49,539 nt of DNA from Bacilli bacterium (GCA_900767825.1 CAAGAN010000011.1:1-49539); one strand, 5' to 3'; shown: positions 31,750-39,805, numbered from the stretch's first letter. Notes: generated by a model not told the origin, from the letters alone. A program made the numbers and translations.

Positions 31750-32430
31750 GTGGATAAGATTAATTATTATCTAGTTAGCCTAGAAGAATTAAAGGAAATT
31801 AAAGGAAAGCCAAGTATGCTCCTTCATGCTTGCTGCGGTCCTTGCTCTACTTTTCCTCTTACTTTTCTTTGCCCTCATTTTGATGTAACTATCTATTACA
31901 ACAATTCAAATATCTTTCCTGAGCAAGAGTATAGCCGCCGTCTAGAAGAATTAAAAAAGTTCCTTGAATATTTCAAAAGGGATTATGGATATAACGTTAA
32001 ACTCATTATTCCTAAATACGATAATAAGGAATACAACCAGTTCCTTTCTAAGTATGAAGGGCAAAAAGAAGGCGGGGAGAGATGTTTTGCCTGTTATGAA
32101 AAAAGAATGGCAGAAGCTTATCAATTCGCAGAAGATAATGGATATCAATATTTTTCGACAGTCATGACGGTTTCTAGGCAAAAAAATTCCCAAAAACTCA
32201 ATGAAATTGGCAAAAAATTAGAGAAACTGCATCCAAAAACCAAATATTTCTATAGCGACTTTAAAAAGAATAAAGGGCAAGATAAGGTTAGCGAAATGAG
32301 AAAATTCTATAATCTTTATTCCCAGCAATATTGTGGCTGCTACCTTTCTTATAGGGAATATCTAGTTAGAGAAGAAAACAAGAGGAACAAAGAACTACTA
32401 GAAAACCAAAATAAACAAGAAAAAATATAA
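31750..32430 (+). CDS. queH: Epoxyqueuosine reductase QueH
   Basis: This 226-residue enzyme completes queuosine synthesis by reducing epoxyqueuosine. It has the QueH signature LLHACCGPCSTFPL, RCFACYEKRM and YCGCYLSYREY, whose cysteines bind iron-sulfur and another iron. QueH replaces the cobalamin enzyme QueG. It starts with GTG one base after the queA stop. There are no de novo preQ1 genes (queC, queD, queE, queF) in the window, so this is a salvage set. Confidence 0.95.
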   Translation: MDKINYYLVSLEELKEIKGKPSMLLHACCGPCSTFPLTFLCPHFDVTIYYNNSNIFPEQEYSRRLEELKKFLEYFKRDYGYNVKLIIPKYDNKEYNQFLSKYEGQKEGGERCFACYEKRMAEAYQFAEDNGYQYFSTVMTVSRQKNSQKLNEIGKKLEKLHPKTKYFYSDFKKNKGQDKVSEMRKFYNLYSQQYCGCYLSYREYLVREENKRNKELLENQNKQEKI

Positions 32431-32434
32431 AAGT

Positions 32435-32451
32435 TTGTGCATCGTGCACAA
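32435..32451. repeat. Perfect inverted repeat after queH
   Basis: TTGTGCA-TCG-TGCACAA is a perfect 7-bp inverted repeat starting 4 nt after the queH stop. It lacks a following T-run, so it may be an mRNA-stabilising hairpin or a protein-binding site rather than a terminator. Confidence 0.5.
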
Positions 32452-32562
32452 TAAAATGATGTTTTTCTAAGTTGTTTCGATGCCATCGGACTTTTAATTT
32501 GACCTATTACCTAAAATTAGTCAAAAGTAGGCATCAATTCGAAAATATTTGTAAATTTGTTG

Positions 32563-32591
32563 TTGACTACGCGCACGTGAGTAGGTATATT
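32563..32591 (+). promoter_or_regulatory. Promoter of the S10-spc-alpha ribosomal operon
   Basis: TTGACT and TATATT are separated by exactly 17 nt, the best match to the housekeeping consensus in the plus-strand gaps here. No other promoter of similar quality was noticed up to rplQ. The start would be about 32598. Confidence 0.8.
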
Positions 32592-32597
32592 TTTTCA

Positions 32598-32723
32598 CGC
32601 TGGCGCTTGCGTTGAAATGCGAGGTTGCTGACACACCTACAGGCGTTGTCATGATAAGGTGGTCAGGGAATTCGCATTGAGCAAACGTTAAGAAGCCTGA
32701 AAAAAGTCATAGGAGGAACATTC
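32598..32723 (+). ncRNA. Structured leader of the S10 operon
   Basis: The leader of about 125 nt folds into one long, nested structure: GGC 32602-32604 with GCC 32695-32697, CTT with AAG, CGTT 32610-32613 with AACG 32684-32687, AATGCGA 32616-32622 with TCGCATT 32672-32678, and CTGAC-A-CACCT 32628-32638 with AGGTGGTCAG 32657-32666, capped by an 18-nt loop. Ribosomal-protein operons are often controlled by such leaders. It does not look like the E. coli L4-binding leader to me, and the ligand is unknown. Confidence 0.65.
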
Positions 32724-33035
32724 ATGGCAAAAGAAAAAGCGATCCGCGTACGCTTAATGGCTTATGATCACAAGATTCTAGACTTAGCCGTCGAAAAGAT
32801 CTTACAAGTAGCCAAGACTACCGGAGCCGGTGTAAAGGGACCAATCCCTCTACCAACAGAAAAGCAGGTCTATACCGTTCTCCGTGCAACATTTAAATAT
32901 AAAGACGCACGTGAACAATTCGAGATCCGCACACACAAGAGGTTGATTTATATTACCAACCCACAAAAAGAAACCGTCGAACAACTTAGAAGATTAGATT
33001 TACCTTCTGGTGTTGAAATCGACATCAAGTTATAA
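32724..33035 (+). CDS. rpsJ: Ribosomal protein S10
   Basis: First gene of the run; 103 residues, normal length. IRVRLMAYDHKILD and GPIPLPTEKQVYTVLR are the typical S10 segments, the latter part of the loop that reaches into the small-subunit head. Family knowledge also gives S10 a role in antitermination as NusE. AGGAGG lies 7 nt before the ATG, at the end of the structured leader. Confidence 0.98.
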   Translation: MAKEKAIRVRLMAYDHKILDLAVEKILQVAKTTGAGVKGPIPLPTEKQVYTVLRATFKYKDAREQFEIRTHKRLIYITNPQKETVEQLRRLDLPSGVEIDIKL

Positions 33036-33049
33036 GGAGGACCTAATTC

Positions 33050-33751
33050 ATGAAATCCATCATCGGAAGAAAAATGGGCATGACCGAGGTCTTTGCCCCA
33101 GACGGAACAATGTATCCAGTAACCGTCATTGAGGTGCTCCCAAACGTTATCATCGGCAAGAAGACAAAAGAAAAAGATGGCTATGAAGCTATCCAAGTTG
33201 GTTATGAAGATAAGGCCGAACGCCACTTAACCAAAGCCGAAAAGGGCATCTACAAGAAAGCTGGAGTCGCCACTAAAGAAGCAATGTATGAATTAAAGGG
33301 CGACGAAGTTTATGGCAAAAATGTTGGCGAAACTCTTACCTGCGATTTATTCAAGACTGGTGAAGTAGTTGACATCATCGGCCATAACAAAGGCCATGGT
33401 TACAGCGGTACCATCAAGAAGTACCATCACCATATCGGACCTAAAGGACATGGTTCCGGTTACCATAGGCAAATCGGTTCCTTAGCTAACAATGGTCGTG
33501 ACAACAACCGTGTTATCCCAGGAAAGAAAATGTCCGGGCATTGGGGACCAGAACAAGTTACCATCCTCAACGTCACAATCATCGAGAGCAATCCTGAAAA
33601 GGGCTACATCTTAGTCAAGGGCGGTGTCCCGGGACCAAAGAAAGCCATTGTCATGCTTCGCTCCCCAGTCAAGAAGCAATTCCGTACCCCAGTAGTCAAG
33701 GAAATCCTTGATGTTGCTGCCAAGGAAGAAGCTAGCAAGAAAGGAGAATAA
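33050..33751 (+). CDS. rplC: Ribosomal protein L3
   Basis: A 233-residue large-subunit assembly protein; starts KSIIGRKMGMTEVFAPDG. The loop that approaches the peptidyl-transferase centre is recognisable but divergent: GSGYHRQIGSLANNGRD followed by NNRVIPGKKMSGHWG, where most bacteria have a form like P-GRV-KGKKMAG-MG. AAGGAGG lies upstream. A short Lys/Glu tail ends the protein. Confidence 0.98.
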   Translation: MKSIIGRKMGMTEVFAPDGTMYPVTVIEVLPNVIIGKKTKEKDGYEAIQVGYEDKAERHLTKAEKGIYKKAGVATKEAMYELKGDEVYGKNVGETLTCDLFKTGEVVDIIGHNKGHGYSGTIKKYHHHIGPKGHGSGYHRQIGSLANNGRDNNRVIPGKKMSGHWGPEQVTILNVTIIESNPEKGYILVKGGVPGPKKAIVMLRSPVKKQFRTPVVKEILDVAAKEEASKKGE

Positions 33752-33753
33752 CC

Positions 33754-34392
33754 ATGGCTGAAAAAACTGTTTCATTAAAGGTTATTAACCTTAAAGGCGA
33801 AGAAGCCGGAACAATCAAAGTATCCGCTTCTGTATTCGGTGTCAAGGATGCCAATCCACAAGTCATCAAAGACGCTGTCACCGTTTATCAATCAAACCTT
33901 CGTCAAGCTACTGCTAAAACCAAGAAGCGTCACGAAGTCCATGGAACCAACAAGAAGCCATGGAGACAAAAGGGAACCGGCCGTGCCCGTGCTGGTGATT
34001 GCAAGTCACCAATCTGGGTTGGCGGTGGAACTGTATTTGGACCAGATGGCAACCAAAATTACAAGTTATCCCAAAACAAGAAGGCCCATAACCTTGCCTT
34101 ACGCGCTGTCTTATCAGAAAAGGCAAATAATGGCCTAGTAGTTGTTGACTCACTCGAACTTGAAAAGGCTTCTAGTAAGGAATTCTCCCTTGCCTTAAAG
34201 TCAATGAAAGTCGAAGGAAAGACCTTGGTAGTAGTCGATGGTGAAAACGACAAGTTGATCCTCTCTGCCAGGAACATTGCTAATGTCGGTCTTACCGAAG
34301 TTGACAATATCGCCGTTTACGATGTCCTAAACTTCAAAAACATTGTTGTTTCTAAGGACGGAATAAAGAAAATCGAGGAGGCTTTGAAGTAA
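33754..34392 (+). CDS. rplD: Ribosomal protein L4
   Basis: A 212-residue exit-tunnel protein. The extended loop is clear: KKPWRQKGTGRARAG near residue 68, the segment that lines the tunnel and where macrolide-resistance changes arise in other species. It begins 2 nt after the rplC stop with AAGGAG upstream. L4 is the autogenous regulator of S10 operons in gammaproteobacteria, which makes it one candidate for binding the leader here. Confidence 0.98.
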   Translation: MAEKTVSLKVINLKGEEAGTIKVSASVFGVKDANPQVIKDAVTVYQSNLRQATAKTKKRHEVHGTNKKPWRQKGTGRARAGDCKSPIWVGGGTVFGPDGNQNYKLSQNKKAHNLALRAVLSEKANNGLVVVDSLELEKASSKEFSLALKSMKVEGKTLVVVDGENDKLILSARNIANVGLTEVDNIAVYDVLNFKNIVVSKDGIKKIEEALK

Positions 34393-34393
34393 T

Positions 34394-34804
34394 ATGGCTG
34401 AAGAAGTTAAAGAAGTTGTGGCTACCGAAGTTGCCCCTAAGAAGGAAACTAAGAAAGCCAAGAAGACTAAGGAAGCCAAAGTTGAAGAAAAGAAAGTAAC
34501 TTTTCCAAAGGCTACTGCTCATGACTTCAAGGTTATCGAGGCTCCTCACATCACCGAAAAGAGCATGGCTCTTATGCAAAATGCCAACAAGGTTACAGTC
34601 AAAGTTGCCTCTAACGCCAACAAGATTGAAATCAAGGAAGCATTCGAGCATATATTCCAAGTCAAGGTTGTTGATATTAAAGTCTCTAATCAAAGAGCTA
34701 AGCAAACAACTAGAGGCGGACGCTACAAGGGAACAATCGCTGGATTTAAGAAAGCTGTTGTCACCGTTGAAGAAGGTCAAGCCATCGACTTGTTCAAAGA
34801 GTAA
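34394..34804 (+). CDS. rplW: Ribosomal protein L23 with N-terminal extension
   Basis: A 136-residue form; about 40 residues of Lys/Glu/Ala-rich sequence (KKETKKAKKTKEAKVEEKK) precede the conserved part that begins near IEAPHITEKSMALM. Usual bacterial length is about 95-100. L23 sits at the tunnel exit and docks signal recognition particle and trigger factor. Only one base separates it from rplD, and the ribosome site GAGG lies in the rplD end. Confidence 0.96.
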   Translation: MAEEVKEVVATEVAPKKETKKAKKTKEAKVEEKKVTFPKATAHDFKVIEAPHITEKSMALMQNANKVTVKVASNANKIEIKEAFEHIFQVKVVDIKVSNQRAKQTTRGGRYKGTIAGFKKAVVTVEEGQAIDLFKE

Positions 34805-34817
34805 GGAAACCACCCTT

Positions 34818-34841
34818 CTATATATAAATAAGGATATATAG
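34818..34841 (+). repeat. Hairpin between rplW and rplB
   Basis: CTATATAT and ATATATAG form an 8-bp AT-only stem with an 8-nt loop in the longest internal gap (64 bp) of the ribosomal run. It has no T-run. It could be an RNase processing site or only AT-rich chance pairing. Confidence 0.4.
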
Positions 34842-34868
34842 ATAAAGAGTCTAATATAGGAGAAAAAA

Positions 34869-35705
34869 ATGGCTATTAGAACCTACCGTCCATATACGAA
34901 GAGTAGACGCTCCATGACAAACTCTACCTTCGAGGACATCACAAAATCGACTCCTGAAAAATCGCTACTCGCCCCTAAGAAACATACGGGCGGACGTAAC
35001 AATCAGGGTCACATCACCTGCCGCCATATTGGTGGAGGAAACAAAAACCGTTATCGTATCATTGACTTCCGTCGTGTTAAGGATGATATCCCAGCAACCG
35101 TCAAAGCCATTGAATACGATCCAAATAGAAACGCTAACATTGCCTTAATCTGCTACGCTGATGGGGTCAAATCCTACATCATCGAACCACAAGGCTTAAA
35201 AGTTGGTGACAAGATTGTTTCTGGAAAAGCAACCGATATCAAAGTCGGAAACTGCTGCGAACTTCAAAACATTCCTGAAGGTACCTTCGTTCATAACCTA
35301 GAACTCCAACCAGGCAAAGGTGCTCAAATGTGCCGTGCTGCTGGAACTAGTGCCCAGGTACTTGGTATTGATGGAAATTATGTCATTGTCCGTCTTGCCT
35401 CTACAGAAATGAGAAAGTTATTAAAGAATTGCCGCGCTACCATCGGTATCGTCGGTAACGAAGATTATAACTTAATTAACTTAGGTAAAGCTGGTAAGAC
35501 CCGCTGGAAGGGCGTCCGCCCAACAGTCCGTGGTTCTGCCATGAACCCAAATGATCACCCTCACGGTGGTGGTGAAGGTAAGTGCCCTGTCGGACGCGAT
35601 GCCCCACGTACCCCATGGGGCAAGCGTAGCCAAGGTGTCAAGACCCGCCACGTTAAGAAGAATTCCACTCGTCTAATAATAAGACGTAAGTCGGATAAGA
35701 AGTAA
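34869..35705 (+). CDS. rplB: Ribosomal protein L2
   Basis: A 278-residue protein of normal length, central to peptidyl-transferase and subunit joining. GGRNNQGHITCRHIGGG near residue 40 and the C-terminal SAMNPNDHPHGGGEG with the critical His near 230 are intact. AGGAG lies 6 nt before the ATG after the hairpin-bearing gap. Confidence 0.98.
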   Translation: MAIRTYRPYTKSRRSMTNSTFEDITKSTPEKSLLAPKKHTGGRNNQGHITCRHIGGGNKNRYRIIDFRRVKDDIPATVKAIEYDPNRNANIALICYADGVKSYIIEPQGLKVGDKIVSGKATDIKVGNCCELQNIPEGTFVHNLELQPGKGAQMCRAAGTSAQVLGIDGNYVIVRLASTEMRKLLKNCRATIGIVGNEDYNLINLGKAGKTRWKGVRPTVRGSAMNPNDHPHGGGEGKCPVGRDAPRTPWGKRSQGVKTRHVKKNSTRLIIRRKSDKK

Positions 35706-35720
35706 GGAAGGAGATAGAAC

Positions 35721-36008
35721 ATGTCACGTTCACTTAAAAAAGGACCATTCGTGGATGAATACCTTCTCAAGAAGGTTGAAGCCCTCCAAAAGTCCGGAAA
35801 GAAAGAGATCATAAAAACCTGGTCTCGCCGCTCGACGATCTATCCCGCCTTCGTCGAACAAACATTCGCTGTCTACAATGGACATGAACATATCACTGTT
35901 TATGTTACTGAAGACATGGTTGGACACAAACTTGGCGAATTCGCCCCAACCAGAACCTTCCCTGGCCACCATGGGAATAACGTCGGTGACCAAGCTGCTA
36001 AGAAATAA
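35721..36008 (+). CDS. rpsS: Ribosomal protein S19
   Basis: A 95-residue small-subunit head protein; starts SRSLKKGPFVDEYLLKKVE and contains TWSRRSTIYP and HKLGEFAPTRTFPGH, all typical. Length is normal. AAGGAGG lies upstream. Confidence 0.98.
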   Translation: MSRSLKKGPFVDEYLLKKVEALQKSGKKEIIKTWSRRSTIYPAFVEQTFAVYNGHEHITVYVTEDMVGHKLGEFAPTRTFPGHHGNNVGDQAAKK

Positions 36009-36019
36009 GGAGCGTAATA

Positions 36020-36607
36020 ATGGCTGAAGAAACTAAGAAGACAGTTAAGAAAACTGCCGCTAAGAAAACTACAACCAAAAAGGCTGCCCCAAAGAAAGAA
36101 GCAGTCAAAAAGGTTGAAAAAGAAGAAGTTAAAGAAGAAGTCGTCAACGAAGTAAAAGACGTCAAGAGTGCTAAGAAAGAAGCTAAAGCCGAAGCCAAAG
36201 CTGCCAAGAAGGCCGCTAAGGAAGAAGCCAAGGCTGCTAAAGTTACCAAGGTTGAGGAAAAAGCCCCAGTTACCGAAGCAAGATGCTTCGCTAGGGATGT
36301 CCGCATCACCCCACGTAAAGTTAGATTCGTAGCTGATGCTGTTAGAGGAAAAGATGTATCTGTTGCCCTTGGAATCTTATCCAAGACCAACAAGGTTGCC
36401 GCTGCTCCAGTAGCCAAGGCCATCAAATCTGCTGCCGCTAATGCTGTCAATAACTTCGGGATGGATAAATCTTCTCTCTATGTCGCTGAGATTCAAGTCT
36501 CTGACGGACTAAAGATCAAACGCTTCATCCCAAGGGCGAAAGGCTCTGCCTCGCCAATCATCAAACGCAACGCTAACCTATTAGTCGTTGTCAAGGAAAG
36601 AAATTAA
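36020..36607 (+). CDS. rplV: Ribosomal protein L22 with long histone-like N-terminal extension
   Basis: A 195-residue form against a usual 110. The first roughly 88 residues are almost only Lys, Ala, Glu, Val and Thr (KKTAAKKTTTKKAAPKKEA, later AKAEAKAAKKAAKEEAKAAK), resembling a histone H1 tail. The conserved core starts near ARCFARDVRITPRKVRFVAD and includes the hairpin that enters the exit tunnel (IKRFIPRAKGSASPI). The extension would lie on the ribosome surface or contact rRNA. Confidence 0.96.
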   Translation: MAEETKKTVKKTAAKKTTTKKAAPKKEAVKKVEKEEVKEEVVNEVKDVKSAKKEAKAEAKAAKKAAKEEAKAAKVTKVEEKAPVTEARCFARDVRITPRKVRFVADAVRGKDVSVALGILSKTNKVAAAPVAKAIKSAAANAVNNFGMDKSSLYVAEIQVSDGLKIKRFIPRAKGSASPIIKRNANLLVVVKERN

Positions 36608-36623
36608 GGAGGACCGAAAGAAA

Positions 36624-37391
36624 ATGGGACAAAAAGTCAATGCAGTCGGAATGCGTGTTGGCATTAATCGCGACTGGAATTCTAAATGGTTCGCCTCTAA
36701 GAAAGAATATGGAGACTTCCTAGTTGAAGATATTGCTATCCGTAAATATCTCGACAAAGAATTAAAGAACTCCATGTTATCTCACATTACTATCGAACGT
36801 GTAAAAACCGATAAGAATGGTCATAACGTCAAAGTATCCGTCTACGTCGCCCGTCCAGGTGATGTCATCGGACAAGATGGAGCCAATGTTACACGTCTTA
36901 CCAAGGAACTTGGCAGGATCGTAAAATCTGGTGCCGTCAAACTTGATGTTGTCGAAGTTAAGAATCCTGATTTGGATGCTACTCTTGTTGCCAAATGGAT
37001 CGCTAGCGAACTCGAAAATCGTGCTGCCTTCCGTTCTACAATGAAAAAAGCCATCCAAAGGATGAAGAAAGCTGGCGCAAAAGGAAGCAAAACCTTATGC
37101 TCTGGACGTCTTGGCGGTGCTGAAATCGCTAGACGTGAAGGATATAAAGATGGAGTCATCCCTCTTCATACCCTACGTGCTGATATCGACTTCGCCCACG
37201 TTCCAGCTTCTACCACCTATGGAAACATCGGTGTCAAAGTCTGGATCTGCCGTTCCTTAAACAAAGCAGGAACTGAAGAAGTCAACGAACCAGCTCCACA
37301 ACAAAATGCCCGTCCAAATTTCCCAAGGAATAATGGGCGCCGCCCAATAGCAAAAGGAGGCAATAAAGATGCTACAACCAAAGCGCGTTAA
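36624..37391 (+). CDS. rpsC: Ribosomal protein S3
   Basis: A 255-residue protein with the GQKVNAVGMRVGINRDWNS start, the KH domain (VARPGDVIGQDGANV) and the C-terminal domain (GRLGGAEIARREGYKDG). A glutamine/asparagine-rich, basic tail (about 35 residues) follows. The ATG at 36624 has AAGGAGGA upstream; an in-frame ATG at 36588 lies inside rplV and is rejected. It overlaps rplP by 23 bp. Confidence 0.97.
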   Translation: MGQKVNAVGMRVGINRDWNSKWFASKKEYGDFLVEDIAIRKYLDKELKNSMLSHITIERVKTDKNGHNVKVSVYVARPGDVIGQDGANVTRLTKELGRIVKSGAVKLDVVEVKNPDLDATLVAKWIASELENRAAFRSTMKKAIQRMKKAGAKGSKTLCSGRLGGAEIARREGYKDGVIPLHTLRADIDFAHVPASTTYGNIGVKVWICRSLNKAGTEEVNEPAPQQNARPNFPRNNGRRPIAKGGNKDATTKAR

Positions 37392-37926
37392 ATATCGCCG
37401 TCCTCATGGCCTCAAATATGAAGGAAAAGCCAAAGCCGGCACCAGTGTCGACTTCGGTGAATTCGGATTAGTAGCCACTGAAGGAAATTACGTTACCGAT
37501 CATCAAATCGAATCTGCTCGTATCGTCTTGGCCCGTTATACTGACCGTGCTGGGAAAGTCTGGATCAGAATCTTCCCACACTTAGCAAAGACTAAGAAGC
37601 CAGCTGAAGTTCGTATGGGTAGCGGTAAAGGAAGCCCAGAAGGATGGGTAGCCGTCGTCAAGAAGGGAACTGTTCTCTTCGAAATTGGTGGCATCGATCC
37701 AGTCAAAGCCCAAAAGGCCCTTCATCTTGCCGGATATAAACTTCCAGTCAAGACCAAGGTCGTCAAGAGGGAAAAAGCTCTCTCCCAAGCTGAATTACTC
37801 AAGATGGAAGAGGTTCATGAATCTTCTCTAGAAGCTATTGAAAAAGAAGATGAAATCAAGGTTGAAACCGTTTCTGATACCGGAAACGAAACCCCAACCG
37901 AAGTTGAAAATAAGGAGGCCAAGTAA
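37369..37926 (+). CDS. rplP: Ribosomal protein L16 with acidic C-terminal extension
   Basis: A 185-residue form; the conserved core (LQPKRVKYRRPHG to about residue 140) is of normal length and contains RMGSGKGSPEGWVA. About 45 acidic residues (ETVSDTGNETPTEVENKEAK at the end) are added. AAAGGAGG lies upstream inside rpsC. L16 supports A-site tRNA binding. Confidence 0.97.
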   Translation: MLQPKRVKYRRPHGLKYEGKAKAGTSVDFGEFGLVATEGNYVTDHQIESARIVLARYTDRAGKVWIRIFPHLAKTKKPAEVRMGSGKGSPEGWVAVVKKGTVLFEIGGIDPVKAQKALHLAGYKLPVKTKVVKREKALSQAELLKMEEVHESSLEAIEKEDEIKVETVSDTGNETPTEVENKEAK

Positions 37927-38126
37927 TGGAAGTTAAAGAATTCCGCGAACTAACCTCGGAAGAACTCGCTAAGAAAATCTACGAGTTAAAGGAAGAATTG
38001 TTCGAATTACGCCGCAAAAAGGCCGTTGGACAATTAGAACATGGCGAAATGGTTCGCAACGTTAGAAAAGACCTCGCCAAAGCCGAAACTGTCAAGCGTC
38101 AAAGAGAACTTGACATTGCTAAATAA
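37926..38126 (+). CDS. rpmC: Ribosomal protein L29
   Basis: A 66-residue two-helix protein with the typical LTSEELAKKIYELKEELFEL and a basic second helix. It shares one base with the rplP stop, so translation is coupled. L29 lies at the tunnel exit beside L23. Confidence 0.97.
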   Translation: MEVKEFRELTSEELAKKIYELKEELFELRRKKAVGQLEHGEMVRNVRKDLAKAETVKRQRELDIAK

Positions 38127-38144
38127 GGAAAGGAGATATAACTA

Positions 38145-38471
38145 ATGGAAAGAAATCATCGTGCCTTAGTACAAGGCGTTGTCACTTCCACCAAAATGGA
38201 TAAGACTATCGTTGTTACTGTCTCTACCGAACGCAATGCCCATCTTTACACCAAAAGAGTAGGCTATTCCAAGAAATATTACGTTCATGATGAGAACAAT
38301 CAAGCCATTGTCGGTGATACAGTCACCATCATGGCCTGCCGTCCTTTATCTAAAACAAAAAGATATCGCTTAGTCTCCGTCGTCGCTCACGCCGCTTTAG
38401 CCGAAAAGGCTAGCGAAGTCGAAGCCGACTTAGAAGCTAAGGAAGGTATTTCCGCTAAGGAGGGAGAATAA
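38145..38471 (+). CDS. rpsQ: Ribosomal protein S17 with C-terminal extension
   Basis: A 108-residue form; the OB-fold core (VTSTKMDKTIVVTV, then YVHDENNQAIVGDTV) covers about 85 residues and the acidic Ala/Glu tail (KASEVEADLEAKEG) adds about 20. AAGGAG lies upstream. It shares one base with the rplN start. Confidence 0.97.
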   Translation: MERNHRALVQGVVTSTKMDKTIVVTVSTERNAHLYTKRVGYSKKYYVHDENNQAIVGDTVTIMACRPLSKTKRYRLVSVVAHAALAEKASEVEADLEAKEGISAKEGE

Positions 38472-38839
38472 TGATTCATAATGAAACCAGCCTAGTAGTC
38501 GCCGATAATTCCGGTGCCCGCTCGGTCAAAGTCTTCCGCCTTTACGGAGGAAGCCATCGCAAGGTATCTTCTATCGGAGATGTCGTCTTATGCGCCGTCA
38601 AAGATGCTATTCCAAATGGCAAAGTTAAGAAAAGCGATGTCGTCAAGGGAGTTATTGTCAGGGTCAAGCACCCAGTCCTCCGCAAGGATGGATCCACAAT
38701 AGCCTTCGATGACAATGCTATCGTATTAATCGACAATGATGGCAACCCAATTGGCACTCGTGTCTTTGGCCCAGTTGCCCGTGAACTTCGTGATAAGGGA
38801 TACATGAAGATTATATCCCTTGCCGTCGAGGTGTTATAA
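38471..38839 (+). CDS. rplN: Ribosomal protein L14
   Basis: A 122-residue intersubunit-bridge protein of normal length; VADNSGARSVKVFR, then GPVARELRDKGYMKIISLA. GGAG lies in the end of rpsQ. It is well conserved and shows no extension. Confidence 0.98.
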   Translation: MIHNETSLVVADNSGARSVKVFRLYGGSHRKVSSIGDVVLCAVKDAIPNGKVKKSDVVKGVIVRVKHPVLRKDGSTIAFDDNAIVLIDNDGNPIGTRVFGPVARELRDKGYMKIISLAVEVL

Positions 38840-38849
38840 GGAGAGAGAT

Positions 38850-39158
38850 ATGAATATCAAAAAAGGTGATAAAGTTATCGTCATCTCCGGCGCCGACAAA
38901 GGCAAGGAAGGTATCGTCCAACGCGTTTACCCTAAGCTAAACAAAGTCGTCGTTGAAGGTGTCAACGTACATAAGAAACACAAGAAACCAACCCAATCTG
39001 TTCCAGAAGGTTCGGTCATTGATATGTATGTACCATTCGATGCTAGCAATGTTGCTCTCATCGATCCAAAAACCAAAAAGCCAACCCGTGTCCACATGGG
39101 TATGGTAAAAGGTAAGAAGGTTCGCTTAGCCAAGTCTGGTGAATCTCTAGATAAATAA
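38850..39158 (+). CDS. rplX: Ribosomal protein L24
   Basis: A 102-residue assembly-initiating protein with the KOW motif KGDKVIVISGADKGKEGIV and VEGVNVHKKHKKPTQ. The ATG at 38850 has AAGGAGAG upstream; an in-frame ATG at 38820 lies in rplN and would add ten unrelated residues. Confidence 0.97.
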   Translation: MNIKKGDKVIVISGADKGKEGIVQRVYPKLNKVVVEGVNVHKKHKKPTQSVPEGSVIDMYVPFDASNVALIDPKTKKPTRVHMGMVKGKKVRLAKSGESLDK

Positions 39159-39172
39159 AGGAGGAAGCTAGA

Positions 39173-39805
39173 ATGGCAACTGAAACAAAAAAGGCCGCTA
39201 AGGCTGCCCCTAAGAAAGCAAAGAAAGTTGAAGCAGCGGAAGTAGTTACAAACGAAACCAAAGCCGAAAACCGTCTTTACAAGAAATACAAGGAGACCAT
39301 TGTCCCTGAATTAGTTAAGGAATTTAACTATTCAACCGTAATGCAAGCTCCAAGGATTGAGAAAGTCGTCATCAACATCGGTGTTGGAGATGCTACCGCA
39401 AACTCCAAAGCCCTTGATGATGCTGTCAATGACTTATCTATCATCACTGGTCAACATCCAGTTGTTACCAAGGCTAAGAAGTCCATCGCTACCTTTAAGG
39501 TTAGAGAAGGACAAGCCATCGGAACAAAAGTTACCCTCCGTGGTGCTAGGATGTATGAATTCCTTGATAAATTAGTCTCAATCGCCCTTCCACGTGTTCG
39601 TGACTTCCGTGGCGTTAGCAAAAACGCATTCGATGGTCATGGTAATTACACCCTCGGTATCAAAGAACAATTGATCTTCCCAGAAATTGACTATGATAAA
39701 GTAGCCAAGGTCCGTGGTATGGATATTGTTATCGTAACTACCGCAAATTCCGATAAAGAGGCCTATGCTCTTCTTGAAAAGATTGGCATGCCCTTTAGGA
39801 AATAA
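39173..39805 (+). CDS. rplE: Ribosomal protein L5 with N-terminal extension
   Basis: A 210-residue form; about 32 residues of Lys/Ala-rich sequence (KKAAKAAPKKAKKVEAAE) precede the conserved part that begins at NRLYKKYKETIVPELVKEF. The rest, including GKSITTGQ-like KKSIATFKVREGQ, is normal. L5 binds 5S rRNA and the P-site tRNA. AAGGAGG lies upstream. Confidence 0.97.
   Translation: MATETKKAAKAAPKKAKKVEAAEVVTNETKAENRLYKKYKETIVPELVKEFNYSTVMQAPRIEKVVINIGVGDATANSKALDDAVNDLSIITGQHPVVTKAKKSIATFKVREGQAIGTKVTLRGARMYEFLDKLVSIALPRVRDFRGVSKNAFDGHGNYTLGIKEQLIFPEIDYDKVAKVRGMDIVIVTTANSDKEAYALLEKIGMPFRK

Noticed and set aside
33839..34307. Several frames antisense or shifted inside rplD
   Set aside because: They are frame shadows of a well conserved ribosomal gene whose biased codons leave long open frames.
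36580..36624. Upstream ATG at 36588 as the start of S3
   Set aside because: The conserved S3 sequence begins at MGQKVNAVG at 36624, which has AAGGAGGA; the extra residues overlap rplV.
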